Assembly: GCA_910574185.1 (NCBI GenBank)
Contig: CAJSZQ010000031.1
Location: 1-47,688 of the forward strand
Direction: 5' to 3'
Origin: Lachnospiraceae bacterium
GTDB taxonomy: Bacteria; Bacillota; Clostridia; Lachnospirales; Lachnospiraceae
Length of the DNA stretch: 47,688 bases
The notes under the pieces: generated by a model
Databases searched by the model: none
Told to the model about the DNA's origin: nothing
The model's input: only the letters and a program-made list of their open reading frames with translations
In this document: positions 8,172 to 15,515 of the stretch, piece by piece
Position numbering within the stretch: the first letter of the stretch is position 1
Layout: each line of letters starts with the position of its first letter
Position numbers and translations under genes: made by a program

Positions 8172-9200
8172 TTATCTTTCTCCTAATCTTAGATTCGGCA
8201 CCGCGTTCAAATCCCATCCATGTCTGGTTCCGTTCAAATATTCATAATAAGCCGCCGCTCCTATCATCGCCGCATTATCGGTACAATATACCGGCGACGG
8301 GTAATAGAAATCTATCCCCTCTTTCTCACACGCCTCTTTCATCGCACTGCGAAGCGCACTGTTAGCGGCTACCCCGCCTGCAATAGCAAATTTCTCCGCT
8401 CTGTATTCGCGTACCGCGCGCATAGCATTTTCCACCAGCACATCCGTAACCGCCTTCTGGAACGAAGCTGCAATATCCGCCTGATTCCACTCTTCCCCTT
8501 TCATTCGGCAGCCGTTAATATAATTCAGCACCGCCGATTTAACGCCGCTGAAACTGAAATCATAAAGAGAATCTCCTACGCGCGCCCTTGGAAATGCAAT
8601 CGCCTCCGGATTCCCCTCCTTCGACACCTTATCAATCTTCGGCCCGCCTGGATATCCTAGGCCAATCGCTCTTGCCACCTTGTCAAACGCTTCTCCCGCC
8701 GCATCATCCCTGGTTCGGCCGATAATCTCAAACTTCCCGTAATCTTTCACCTGAACCAGATGACTGTGTCCTCCTGAAACAACCAGACAGAAAAAGGGCG
8801 GTTCCAATTCCTTATGCTCAATATAATTGGCTGCAATATGACCTTCAATATGATGAACGCCGATTAACGGCTTTTTCGCCGCATAGGCAATAGCCTTCGC
8901 CTCCGCAACTCCCACAAGCAACGCGCCCACGAGCCCTGGTCCGTAAGTCACACCCACAGCGTCTATCTCCTCAAGAGTAACCCCCGCCTCCGACAGCGCC
9001 GTTTCAATCACCTGATTTATTTTCTCTATATGCTTTCTGGAAGCAATCTCCGGCACCACGCCGCCGTAAAGGGTATGCAGCGCAATCTGAGAGGATATGA
9101 TATTCGACAATACCTCTCTGCCGTTTCTTACCACTGAAGCTGCCGTCTCGTCACAGGAACTCTCAATTGCCAGAACAAGAACATCTTTCCTTTCATCCAT
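8172..9200 (-). CDS. tsaD: tRNA N6-adenosine threonylcarbamoyltransferase
   Basis: Catalytic subunit of 342 aa that transfers threonylcarbamoyl to A37 of ANN-decoding tRNAs (t6A). The ASKHA fold is clear: [12 protein letters not shown] at 11-22, [12 protein letters not shown], the metal motif HIEGH (H117, H121), [11 protein letters not shown], the [14 protein letters not shown] segment and [10 protein letters not shown]. Length is standard. It works with TsaB and TsaE, both encoded upstream in the same cluster, which makes this a complete bacterial TsaBDE set apart from TsaC. Only 3 bp separate it from rnz. Confidence 0.97.
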   Translation of the reverse strand: MDERKDVLVLAIESSCDETAASVVRNGREVLSNIISSQIALHTLYGGVVPEIASRKHIEKINQVIETALSEAGVTLEEIDAVGVTYGPGLVGALLVGVAEAKAIAYAAKKPLIGVHHIEGHIAANYIEHKELEPPFFCLVVSGGHSHLVQVKDYGKFEIIGRTRDDAAGEAFDKVARAIGLGYPGGPKIDKVSKEGNPEAIAFPRARVGDSLYDFSFSGVKSAVLNYINGCRMKGEEWNQADIAASFQKAVTDVLVENAMRAVREYRAEKFAIAGGVAANSALRSAMKEACEKEGIDFYYPSPVYCTDNAAMIGAAAYYEYLNGTRHGWDLNAVPNLRLGER

Positions 9201-9203
9201 ATA

Positions 9204-10115
9204 TTAAGCCTCCTCAAACACAAGCTCGGCAGTCTGGCCATCCTTTGCAGCAACCGAATTTTTAAAAATTGCCCTTACGTCTTTCATAAACTCTTCTGGA
9301 TAATTCAAAGAAGGACTGTAATGAGTCAGCCACATCTCTCTTACCTCTGCCGCTCTTGCAAGCTCAGCCGCCTCGTAGAACGTCATATGCTTATATTCCT
9401 TCGCCTTCTTTTGCTTATCCTTCTCGCCATACATGCCTTCGCAAATAAACAAATCCGCGCCTTTAGCATTTGCCCTGATGGAGTCTGTGGGTCTGGTATC
9501 GGTGGAATAAGCAATCTTCAAGCCCTTTCTGGCAGGACCCAGTACCATATCCGGCGTAAATATACGACCATCCTCCACAACAGTCTCGCCCTTCTGCAAA
9601 ATCCCCCAGAAACGTTTCGGAATCTCTGCTGCCTCCGCCCGAACCACATCGAATCTTCCTGCCCGGTCAACCTCCAGCACATACCCATAGCAGGGAACAT
9701 TATGATTCACCCGGAAAGCTTTCAGCCGATATCCATTCATCTCAAAGGTTTGTTCCCGTTCTGTAATTTCTTTATATATAATCTGAAAAGGCAGCTCCGG
9801 CGCAATGACGCGCAGGGCGCCTACAACTCTTTCTAAGCCTTTCGGCCCGATTAGGGTAAGGGGTTCGGTTCGGTCTGCATTACCCATGGTAAGAAGCATT
9901 CCTGGCAGCCCGCTAATATGGTCTCCATGATAGTGAGTAAAGCAGATTACATCAATCGGCTTAAAGCTCCACCCCTTCTCCTTTATTGCAATCTGGGTTC
10001 CTTCGCCGCAGTCGATTAACAGGCTGCTGCCATTATACCGTATCATCAACGAAGTAAGCCATCGATAGGGAAGCGGCATCATGCCGCCGGTCCCCAGCAA
10101 ACATACATCTAACAT
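9204..10115 (-). CDS. rnz: Ribonuclease Z
   Basis: Zinc-dependent endonuclease of 303 aa that removes 3' trailers from pre-tRNAs. The metallo-beta-lactamase motif THYHGDH is at residues 60-66 (H61, H63, D65, H66). The N-terminus LLGTGG, DCGEGTQ at 35-41, the exosite region and AYSTDTRPT near 204 match tRNase Z. A late histidine in WLTHYS completes the metal site. This suits a genome with tRNA genes lacking CCA, as the tRNA-Ser in this window does. ATG at 10115 is preceded by AGAGGATAG. Confidence 0.95.
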   Translation of the reverse strand: MLDVCLLGTGGMMPLPYRWLTSLMIRYNGSSLLIDCGEGTQIAIKEKGWSFKPIDVICFTHYHGDHISGLPGMLLTMGNADRTEPLTLIGPKGLERVVGALRVIAPELPFQIIYKEITEREQTFEMNGYRLKAFRVNHNVPCYGYVLEVDRAGRFDVVRAEAAEIPKRFWGILQKGETVVEDGRIFTPDMVLGPARKGLKIAYSTDTRPTDSIRANAKGADLFICEGMYGEKDKQKKAKEYKHMTFYEAAELARAAEVREMWLTHYSPSLNYPEEFMKDVRAIFKNSVAAKDGQTAELVFEEA

Positions 10116-10123
10116 TCTATCCT

Positions 10124-10351
10124 CTACTTTCTGACAGGAAGCAGAAACGTAGCAACAAATTCATCATAGCATTTTTCACAAAGGTCAAAACTATCCACCT
10201 GATTGTCCTTCTCTGAAAAATATCCCCACCGTTTGTCAACCGATAGTACATCTTCCTCCAAACGTCCGTCTGCCGCAACAATTTCTCTTCCACATTTATT
10301 GCAAATAACTTTACTGACTTCTTTTGTTTCTTTTATTGTATACTGGCGCAT
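10124..10351 (-). CDS. Small double-CxxC zinc-ribbon protein
   Basis: Protein of 75 aa with two CxxC pairs (C17/C20 and C58/C61), which should bind one zinc ion. The start at 10351 is chosen because AGGAGG precedes it at good spacing; the longer frame has no such site. The sequence between the pairs is charged. It lies 8 bp from rnz within the tsa/rnz cluster. Function unknown; similar small proteins are often annotated as hypothetical in Clostridia. Confidence 0.7.
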   Translation of the reverse strand: MRQYTIKETKEVSKVICNKCGREIVAADGRLEEDVLSVDKRWGYFSEKDNQVDSFDLCEKCYDEFVATFLLPVRK

Positions 10352-10484
10352 ATCATTCCTCCTGAAGTGAAATATGATTTTTGCAGCAAACGCATTCCAC
10401 CTTCTATACATCCGCTGCTTTACGCCTACATTATAACGGCCGCATTCCCTTGTTTCTAGTGGGAAGTGCTTCCTGTCCTGTTAA

Positions 10485-10928
10485 TTATTTTCCAAGCTCA
10501 CAGCTCATTAGAATACCATCCTCGACGGGATCTGAATAATAATTCCTCCGAACGCCGTCCCGCACAAATCCCTGCTTCTCATAAAATCTGCAGGCACCCA
10601 CGTTACTTTCTCTCACATCCAGAAGAAGCTTATTCACACCATTATCCTCACAGAGACATTCCAACTCCCACAACATCTTAGAGGCAACCCCTTGCCTCCT
10701 GTATGCATCATCCACTGCAATTCGTGCGATTTCGCCATCCTCCAGTACATAATACAGAATCAAATATCCAATCAGTCTCTTGTCTTCATATGCAAGAAGT
10801 ATCATTGTCTGCTTCTGCTCCAGGGTCTCCAAAATCGTCCGTTCACTCCAGGCATCGGTAAATATCTTTCGTTCCAGCTCTGCCACATCCGCAGCATCTT
10901 CTCTCCGCATTTTTCGGATACAAAACAT
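10485..10928 (-). CDS. rimI: Ribosomal-protein-alanine N-acetyltransferase
   Basis: GNAT acetyltransferase of 147 aa. The acetyl-CoA loop RRQGVASKML is at residues 77-86, preceded by the core strand EIARIAVDDAYR, and the C-terminal VRESNVGACRFYEKQGF (key residues about 103-119) is the RimI hallmark. RimI acetylates the N-terminal alanine of ribosomal protein S18. The location between tsaB and tsaD is the classic tsaE-tsaB-rimI-tsaD order, which supports the name. Confidence 0.92.
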   Translation of the reverse strand: MFCIRKMRREDAADVAELERKIFTDAWSERTILETLEQKQTMILLAYEDKRLIGYLILYYVLEDGEIARIAVDDAYRRQGVASKMLWELECLCEDNGVNKLLLDVRESNVGACRFYEKQGFVRDGVRRNYYSDPVEDGILMSCELGK

Positions 10929-11039
10929 CCTAAACCTCCTACTCCGGCCAGCTGTCAGTCATCCTCTTGTCCTTTTCCTCCGCCGTTTATCTATGCTGTT
11001 ACTTACTGTCATTTATCTTTCTTGCGCAATGTTTCCACT

Positions 11040-11828
11040 TCACTGCCTCTGTTCTCTTTCCGCCCGCTCGCGCTCCGCCTGGGATACTCTCAAATAATCC
11101 GGCTTATGTTCCGCGGCTGTTTCTATTTTTCCCGCCTGATAATACTGGATTGCCAGACACCCCACAGAAGCCGCCCGCTGACGATTCATATTCGCCGGAG
11201 CAAACGCAATATCACATCTTGCCATAATCCTCTCTATGAGAGCGTCCCGGTGCACCGGCACTCCGTCTCCTAAGAATATTACCGGCCGTCCAAAACTCTT
11301 AAGCTTCTCGCCAAGCTCCTCGATATCCACCGCCGTCTGTTCTGCTAAAACTTTCAGGTCGTCTCCGTCAAATTCGTAAATACCTGAATAAACCTGTCCC
11401 CGTCTCGCGTCCAGAATCGGACAGATTATCTTATCAGTTCCCCATAAATTATAGGCAAGTCCCTCCAGTGTTGGAATGTGAATCAGCGGTTTCCCAAGCG
11501 CAAGGCCCAGCCCTTTCGCCGTTGCCGAGCCAATCCGAAGCCCGGTAAAAGACCCCGGCCCTGCCGCCACCGCAATTCCGTCAATCTCGTCTAAGTTCAA
11601 ATCCGCCGCCTTCACAACCTCGTCCAACATAGGAAGCAACGTCTGGGAATGTGTCTTCTTACACTTTATCGAACAGAGTCCGCCCGCCCCGGCAGGGGCA
11701 TTTGTTAAGGTATGACACTGAGTATAATTGACCGTATATTCCGCCACAGTAACCGTTTCTTTCCCTTCCTGAGCCACAACCGCTACACTGGCAACAAGTC
11801 CTGAACTGTCCAGCGCTAATATTCGCAT
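11040..11828 (-). CDS. tsaB: tRNA threonylcarbamoyladenosine biosynthesis protein TsaB
   Basis: Scaffold and paralogue of TsaD needed for t6A synthesis, 262 aa. N-terminal ILALDSSGLVASVAVV and the core AAGPGSFTGLRIG (about 89-101) are diagnostic, as is CPILDARRGQVYSGIY. The unusual feature is a stretch at residues 36-56 between EYTVNY and KKTHSQTLLPML, where the family normally continues directly; it keeps the frame and contains three cysteines and a PAGAGG core. It overlaps tsaE by 13 bp, indicating translational coupling. Confidence 0.93.
   Translation of the reverse strand: MRILALDSSGLVASVAVVAQEGKETVTVAEYTVNYTQCHTLTNAPAGAGGLCSIKCKKTHSQTLLPMLDEVVKAADLNLDEIDGIAVAAGPGSFTGLRIGSATAKGLGLALGKPLIHIPTLEGLAYNLWGTDKIICPILDARRGQVYSGIYEFDGDDLKVLAEQTAVDIEELGEKLKSFGRPVIFLGDGVPVHRDALIERIMARCDIAFAPANMNRQRAASVGCLAIQYYQAGKIETAAEHKPDYLRVSQAERERAEREQRQ
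11661..11723 (-). repeat. 63-bp in-frame insertion in tsaB
   Basis: This segment encodes residues 36-56 of TsaB and interrupts a normally continuous motif. It is more GC-rich than its surroundings and holds GCCCCTGCCGGGGC, a hairpin-forming core. Its length of 63 bp preserves the reading frame. It behaves like a small insertion element tolerated inside a gene. I found no second copy in the window, so calling it an element is inference. Confidence 0.5.
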
Positions 11829-12259
11829 ATGCTTATCCTCCGATAATCAAATCCCCGCTCCAAATCCTTCTCAATCTGTATTTCTGTATAATGTTCCGGC
11901 AGTATCTCCTGTATCAAATCCGCCCATTCAATCAGAGACACACCCTGACCATATACATAATCTTCATATCCAATCTCATCCATCTCTTCTGGCTCCCCAA
12001 TGCGATACACATCAAAATGGTAAAAGGGAAGCCGTCCTTCATCATAAATCTGAACTATGGTAAAAGTAGGGCTGCTCACAGATTCCTCAATTCCAAGTCC
12101 CACAGCCAATCCCTTCGTAAACACCGTCTTCCCAACGCCTAAGTCGCCAATCAGCGCGAACACCTGTCCCGCTGCCGCGCTTAACCCCAGTCGTCTCCCC
12201 AGCTCATATGTCTCTCTCTCCCCATTGGTCTCAACAATCTCTCTCATCATTTTTCTCAA
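11816..12259 (-). CDS. tsaE: tRNA threonylcarbamoyladenosine biosynthesis ATPase TsaE
   Basis: ATPase of 147 aa that drives the TsaB-TsaD cycle. Walker A GDLGVGKT is at residues 38-45, SSPTFTIV follows at about 62-69, FYHFDVYR near 79-86 and the ending LIEWADLIQEILP matches the family. It is the first gene of the tsa cluster. The region upstream (12260-12393) is AT-rich and must hold the cluster promoter, but no single promoter stands out. Confidence 0.94.
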   Translation of the reverse strand: MRKMMREIVETNGERETYELGRRLGLSAAAGQVFALIGDLGVGKTVFTKGLAVGLGIEESVSSPTFTIVQIYDEGRLPFYHFDVYRIGEPEEMDEIGYEDYVYGQGVSLIEWADLIQEILPEHYTEIQIEKDLERGFDYRRISICEY

Positions 12260-12393
12260 TCCATTAATTCATCTATTTTCTATCTACATCTGCCCGGACA
12301 ACCGCAAAATAATAACATACCATTCACTATAGCACATCTTTTCTTTTTTTTCTACCTATGTTATTCTATAAACAAAAACAGGTCCCATTACCA

Positions 12394-12440
12394 GTTACAG
12401 TTCACAGGTCATCTGGTAAACAACGGACTGAATCAGGAGG
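12394..12440 (+). repeat. Truncated end of the 240-bp foldback element, acting as leader of the VOC gene
   Basis: These 47 bp match the first part of the reverse complement of the element at 34459-34697 (about 42 of 47 identical), from GTTACAGTTCAC to GAATCAGGAG. The rest of the element is absent. The end of the match forms AGGAGG, which sits 6 bp before the ATG of the next gene. Confidence 0.75.
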
Positions 12441-12446
12441 TTCCTT

Positions 12447-12812
12447 ATGAAATTCACATTCTACCACAATAACATCAATGTTGCAGACCTGCAAAAATCT
12501 ATCGAATTTTACCAGAAAGCCTTAGGCCTGTCAATCACCAAAGAGAAAGAAGCCGAAGACGGAAGCTTCAAGCTGGTATTCCTCGGCGACGGCGTCACCT
12601 CCCATCTCTTAGAGCTGACCTGGCTTCGGGATATGGACCGCCCCTACAATCTGGGAGATAACGAAATCCATCTCGCCATGCACACCGACGACATGGACGC
12701 CTCCTATGCATTCCATAAAGAGATGGGATGTATCTGCTTTGACAACCAGGCGATGGGAGTCTATTTTATCTCTGACCCAGACGGATACTGGACAGAAATA
12801 TGTAAAAAATAA
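12447..12812 (+). CDS. VOC (glyoxalase I-like) family protein
   Basis: Cytoplasmic metalloenzyme-like protein of 121 aa with one glyoxalase domain. Candidate metal ligands are H7, E56, H75 and E117, the usual H-E-H-E set of glyoxalase I. The N-terminus HNNINVADLQKSIEFYQKAL and the ending GVYFISDPDGYWTEI are characteristic. It could be a lactoylglutathione-lyase-type enzyme detoxifying methylglyoxal, but the substrate cannot be told from sequence. One of the few plus-strand genes, with a leader derived from a repeat element. Confidence 0.88.
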   Translation: MKFTFYHNNINVADLQKSIEFYQKALGLSITKEKEAEDGSFKLVFLGDGVTSHLLELTWLRDMDRPYNLGDNEIHLAMHTDDMDASYAFHKEMGCICFDNQAMGVYFISDPDGYWTEICKK

Positions 12813-12994
12813 ATGGGAAAACGAAAACCGGACGTATTGACGAACAAAGCCGGCTATTTTCATGAATGACAATCAAAGTATACAAGAAATCTCTTAGATA
12901 CTACCATTTGATTTATAAATGTAATACCTGCTTGCTGGAATGCAAACGAGTTTTTCGATAAAATTTAGGTACAAAATCGAAAGGGGGAACTTAT

Positions 12995-13447
12995 ATGGAG
13001 TTCGCAGAAAAAATTACCGCATTACGAAAAAGCAGGGAGTTAACGCAAGAACAGTTGGCAGAACGGCTGGGTGTTTCGAGACAATCTATTTCAAAATGGG
13101 AAAACGGGTCGGTTGTGCCAGAGGTAGAGAAGATTATAGAATTAAGCAAAACATTCGACGTTACCCTGGACTATCTGTTAAGGCCATCTGAAATTGATGA
13201 ATTATCGGTCAAAACAGAACTTTTGGAGCAGCAGCAAAGACAGTTTTTAGCCCGGGAGGAAAAACGTACTCAAATTTTCAAAAATGCCGCGTATTCCATT
13301 AGTATCTATTTGATATTTCTGGCTGTACATTTTATCTCACATTTCTATTTTGAAATATGGAATCCTTCCATAATTTTAGCGGAATTATTCATTGCTACAG
13401 CGGCTGTAATTATCATTTGGGCAAAGAGCTTCCGCAAGAAATCATAG
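12995..13447 (+). CDS. XRE family regulator with C-terminal transmembrane segments
   Basis: Protein of 150 aa. Residues about 6-60 form a Cro/CI-type helix-turn-helix (LTQEQLAERLGVSRQSISKWE). A polar linker (61-100) with a Q/E-rich helix precedes two hydrophobic segments at about 103-120 and 125-143, ending in a basic tail. This is the common architecture of membrane-tethered XRE regulators in Firmicutes. The AAAGGGGG ribosome binding site supports the ATG at 12995. The target is unknown. Confidence 0.88.
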   Translation: MEFAEKITALRKSRELTQEQLAERLGVSRQSISKWENGSVVPEVEKIIELSKTFDVTLDYLLRPSEIDELSVKTELLEQQQRQFLAREEKRTQIFKNAAYSISIYLIFLAVHFISHFYFEIWNPSIILAELFIATAAVIIIWAKSFRKKS

Positions 13448-13485
13448 AAAGGCCGGATTTTGCCGCGAAATGTTACCTAAACGGG

Positions 13486-13511
13486 GCGGGCGTATTATTA
13501 ATATCGCCCGC
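13486..13511. terminator. GC-rich hairpin after the XRE gene
   Basis: GCGGGCG (13486-13492) and CGCCCGC (13505-13511) form a 7-bp perfect stem, extended by AT pairs in the loop region. It lies between two converging genes. There is no clear T-run on either side, so terminator function is only probable. Confidence 0.4.
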
Positions 13512-13562
13512 TTCCAATGTTTTCAATCGCCTGCGTCCACTATCACACTTTTACCGGCACTC

Positions 13563-13796
13563 TCACAACTCTAAATCCAACAATTTTTTCTCAGTTTTAA
13601 GTAGTATCTGAACTAATACCTTATAATCCAAATACTGTATTCCATTTTCTCCAAGATAAATCTTGTCAGATAATTTACTGTTATAGTACAAATCCATCGC
13701 TTTTTCATAAGAGAAACCACATATCTCTGCCAAATATGCGATTATCTTTTCTTCAAGATTTTCCTGATATACACGCTCTAACATCTCTTCATTCAT
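13563..13796 (-). CDS. Small protein of the DUF3791/DUF3990 locus
   Basis: Protein of about 77 aa, mostly helical. The conserved-looking core is EEKIIAYLAEICGFS and GENGIQYLDYKVLVQIL. I do not recognise a named family with certainty; proteins of this type accompany DUF3990 genes in gut Clostridia. The start at 13796 gives an AAAGGA site 12 bp upstream; two other in-frame ATGs are close. It lies 122 bp downstream of the DUF3990 gene on the same strand. A relic of a similar gene is seen at 45862-45925. Confidence 0.6.
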   Translation of the reverse strand: MNEEMLERVYQENLEEKIIAYLAEICGFSYEKAMDLYYNSKLSDKIYLGENGIQYLDYKVLVQILLKTEKKLLDLEL

Positions 13797-13918
13797 ATTT
13801 ATATCCATTCCTTTCGCTTCGCTCAAGGCAAAAACGTTATGAAAACATTGGCTTAAACGATTTTATATGGCTTTTTTGTGATGCAATTAAGATAATGAAT
13901 AACCTCTACTTTTCATTT

Positions 13919-14404
13919 TCAATCTTTCACCTCATAAAATGATTCATAATATAATAGTTGTTTTATTGCTCTTTGACTTACAAAAGCAATCTGATCATAA
14001 TTAGGGTACATTTTTATTTCTTTCAAAGCTCTTTCTTTATCCCAGATACCGGATTGATACATATCCACAACTCTAAACACCTTATCGTTTGCCACGTTCC
14101 CCTTAATCAAATCATATTGTAAATAATCTTTTTCTTCATCTCGACATCTGCATACAAAATCGATCCACTCCATCAAATCTTCTTCAAAGCATTTACAAAT
14201 TAACCCATCCAACTGTTCTACCATATTGTAAACTGTAACAATTGCTTTGCCCGAACCGCAAATATCAGCTTTTCTCCTTGCCCACCTTTCAGCTTGTTCC
14301 TTTACCGTTGTCACATAAAACCCCTTCCCAAAATCCAACGCTCGAAAGGAATGCTCTATATCAGGAAAATTTACAATTACACTTGAGCCATGGTAAACAA
14401 TCAT
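13919..14404 (-). CDS. DUF3990 family protein, probable ADP-ribosyltransferase-like toxin
   Basis: Protein of 161 aa. The start MIVYHGS with His5, DFGKGFYVTT with Tyr30 and QAERWARRKA are the DUF3990 signature. DUF3990 is regarded as part of the ADP-ribosyltransferase superfamily, where an N-terminal H and a later Y of this kind contact NAD. Its ATG overlaps the stop of the DUF3791 gene (ATGA), so the two are translationally coupled. This arrangement suggests a toxin with a small partner. Activity and target are inference. Confidence 0.78.
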   Translation of the reverse strand: MIVYHGSSVIVNFPDIEHSFRALDFGKGFYVTTVKEQAERWARRKADICGSGKAIVTVYNMVEQLDGLICKCFEEDLMEWIDFVCRCRDEEKDYLQYDLIKGNVANDKVFRVVDMYQSGIWDKERALKEIKMYPNYDQIAFVSQRAIKQLLYYESFYEVKD

Positions 14405-14616
14405 ACAGATATCCCCCTAACATTAAAATATTTCTTAATGTCTTCAACAATATACTTTGTACTTTGCGTATGAAGAATCTCGTAATTAGGCACCAAAAAA
14501 CCCATAATGCAATTTGTACTTTTCATATTCTTATATACTTCAGAAGGATTCTGCTTCCAATGATTTGCACATGCATGAATCATATATACAACAAACGAAA
14601 ACATATCTTTATTCAT
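14401..14616 (-). CDS. DUF3791 family small protein, possible antitoxin
   Basis: Protein of 71 aa with the DUF3791 pattern: FSFVVYMIHACANHW at the start, a middle IMGFLVPNYEILHT and the ending KYIVEDIKKYFNVRGI. It is the first gene of a three-gene locus and overlaps the DUF3990 gene by 4 bp. The upstream GGGG-containing site supports 14616 over a start eight codons earlier. A role as antitoxin or adaptor for the DUF3990 protein is inferred from gene order and size. Confidence 0.75.
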   Translation of the reverse strand: MNKDMFSFVVYMIHACANHWKQNPSEVYKNMKSTNCIMGFLVPNYEILHTQSTKYIVEDIKKYFNVRGISV

Positions 14617-14682
14617 AACTCTATTTCCCCTTTCCTTCATTAATCATCTTTCATGCATACAGCACCATAAAAACACCCTAAT

Positions 14683-15510
14683 TTACAAATTTACATCTTT
14701 GATAAAACTATCCATACTTCCCGAGCGAAACCCTTCTAAATCAAGTGTTATATAATGATACCCTAACTGTTTTAAATAAACTATAACAGCCTCTCTTTCC
14801 TTCATTAAGTCCGGAAATTCCTTTGTATCTACCTCAATCCGCACAATATCTCCATGTATACGAAGCCGTACATTGTAGAATCCCTTCTCTCTAATATACC
14901 GTTCCCCCTGTTCCACCTTTCTCATAGCTTCATAGGAAAGTCTCGTCCCATAAGGAAATCTGGTTGCCAGACAAGGCGACGCCGGCTTTTCTGACGCAGA
15001 TATTCCATATTCCATCCCAAGCCTTCTCACTTCCGCTTTCGTAAGACCAGTATCCGCCAAAGGACTGACGATGCCAAGTTCTCTGACAGCCTGAAGTCCC
15101 GGTCGGTATACATGAAGATCATCTTCGTTGGTTCCTTCTAATACTGTGGAAACACCAAGACTTGTACATTCTTTTAACAACCTCTCAAACAGGTATTTTT
15201 TGCACCGGTAACACCGGTCTGTGGGATTATCTAAAATCCCGGCTCCCTGTAATTCATCCACAGCAATCATTCGGAACCGAGCCCCGATTTGCTCTGCGAG
15301 TATCTTTGCCTCTTCTGCCTCTTCTGCAGGATGGAGCATGGTATACATAAATATTCCATATACGATACTGTCACAGGCCGCCGCTGCATCTACAGCAATC
15401 TTCAATAACAGACTGCTGTCTGCCCCGCCGGAAAATGCAACTGCAATATCCTTTTTTGCAAATTGCTGCATCTGCATATTCAGTTTCCGCACCTTATCTT
15501 CATATTTCAT
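14683..15510 (-). CDS. larE: Nickel-pincer cofactor synthesis sulfur transferase LarE
   Basis: ATP-using sulfur insertase of about 275 aa that converts pyridinium biscarboxylate mononucleotide to the bisthiocarboxylate. The PP-loop SGGADSS is at residues 27-33. There are three notable cysteines: C100 and C103 in DRCYRC, and C180 in KPASPCLATRFPYG. Known LarE proteins are of two kinds, a single-Cys sacrificial form and a three-Cys form that holds an Fe-S cluster; the CxxC plus C pattern fits the latter. The start is uncertain: the ATG at 15510 lies 15 bp after GGAGGT, and an ATG at 15525 touches that site. It follows larC immediately. Confidence 0.9.
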   Translation of the reverse strand: MKYEDKVRKLNMQMQQFAKKDIAVAFSGGADSSLLLKIAVDAAAACDSIVYGIFMYTMLHPAEEAEEAKILAEQIGARFRMIAVDELQGAGILDNPTDRCYRCKKYLFERLLKECTSLGVSTVLEGTNEDDLHVYRPGLQAVRELGIVSPLADTGLTKAEVRRLGMEYGISASEKPASPCLATRFPYGTRLSYEAMRKVEQGERYIREKGFYNVRLRIHGDIVRIEVDTKEFPDLMKEREAVIVYLKQLGYHYITLDLEGFRSGSMDSFIKDVNL

Positions 15511-15515
15511 AGTAA

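Noticed and set aside
13486..13511. CRISPR-like or phage attachment palindrome
   Set aside because: Only a single hairpin with no repeat-spacer pattern and no integrase nearby.
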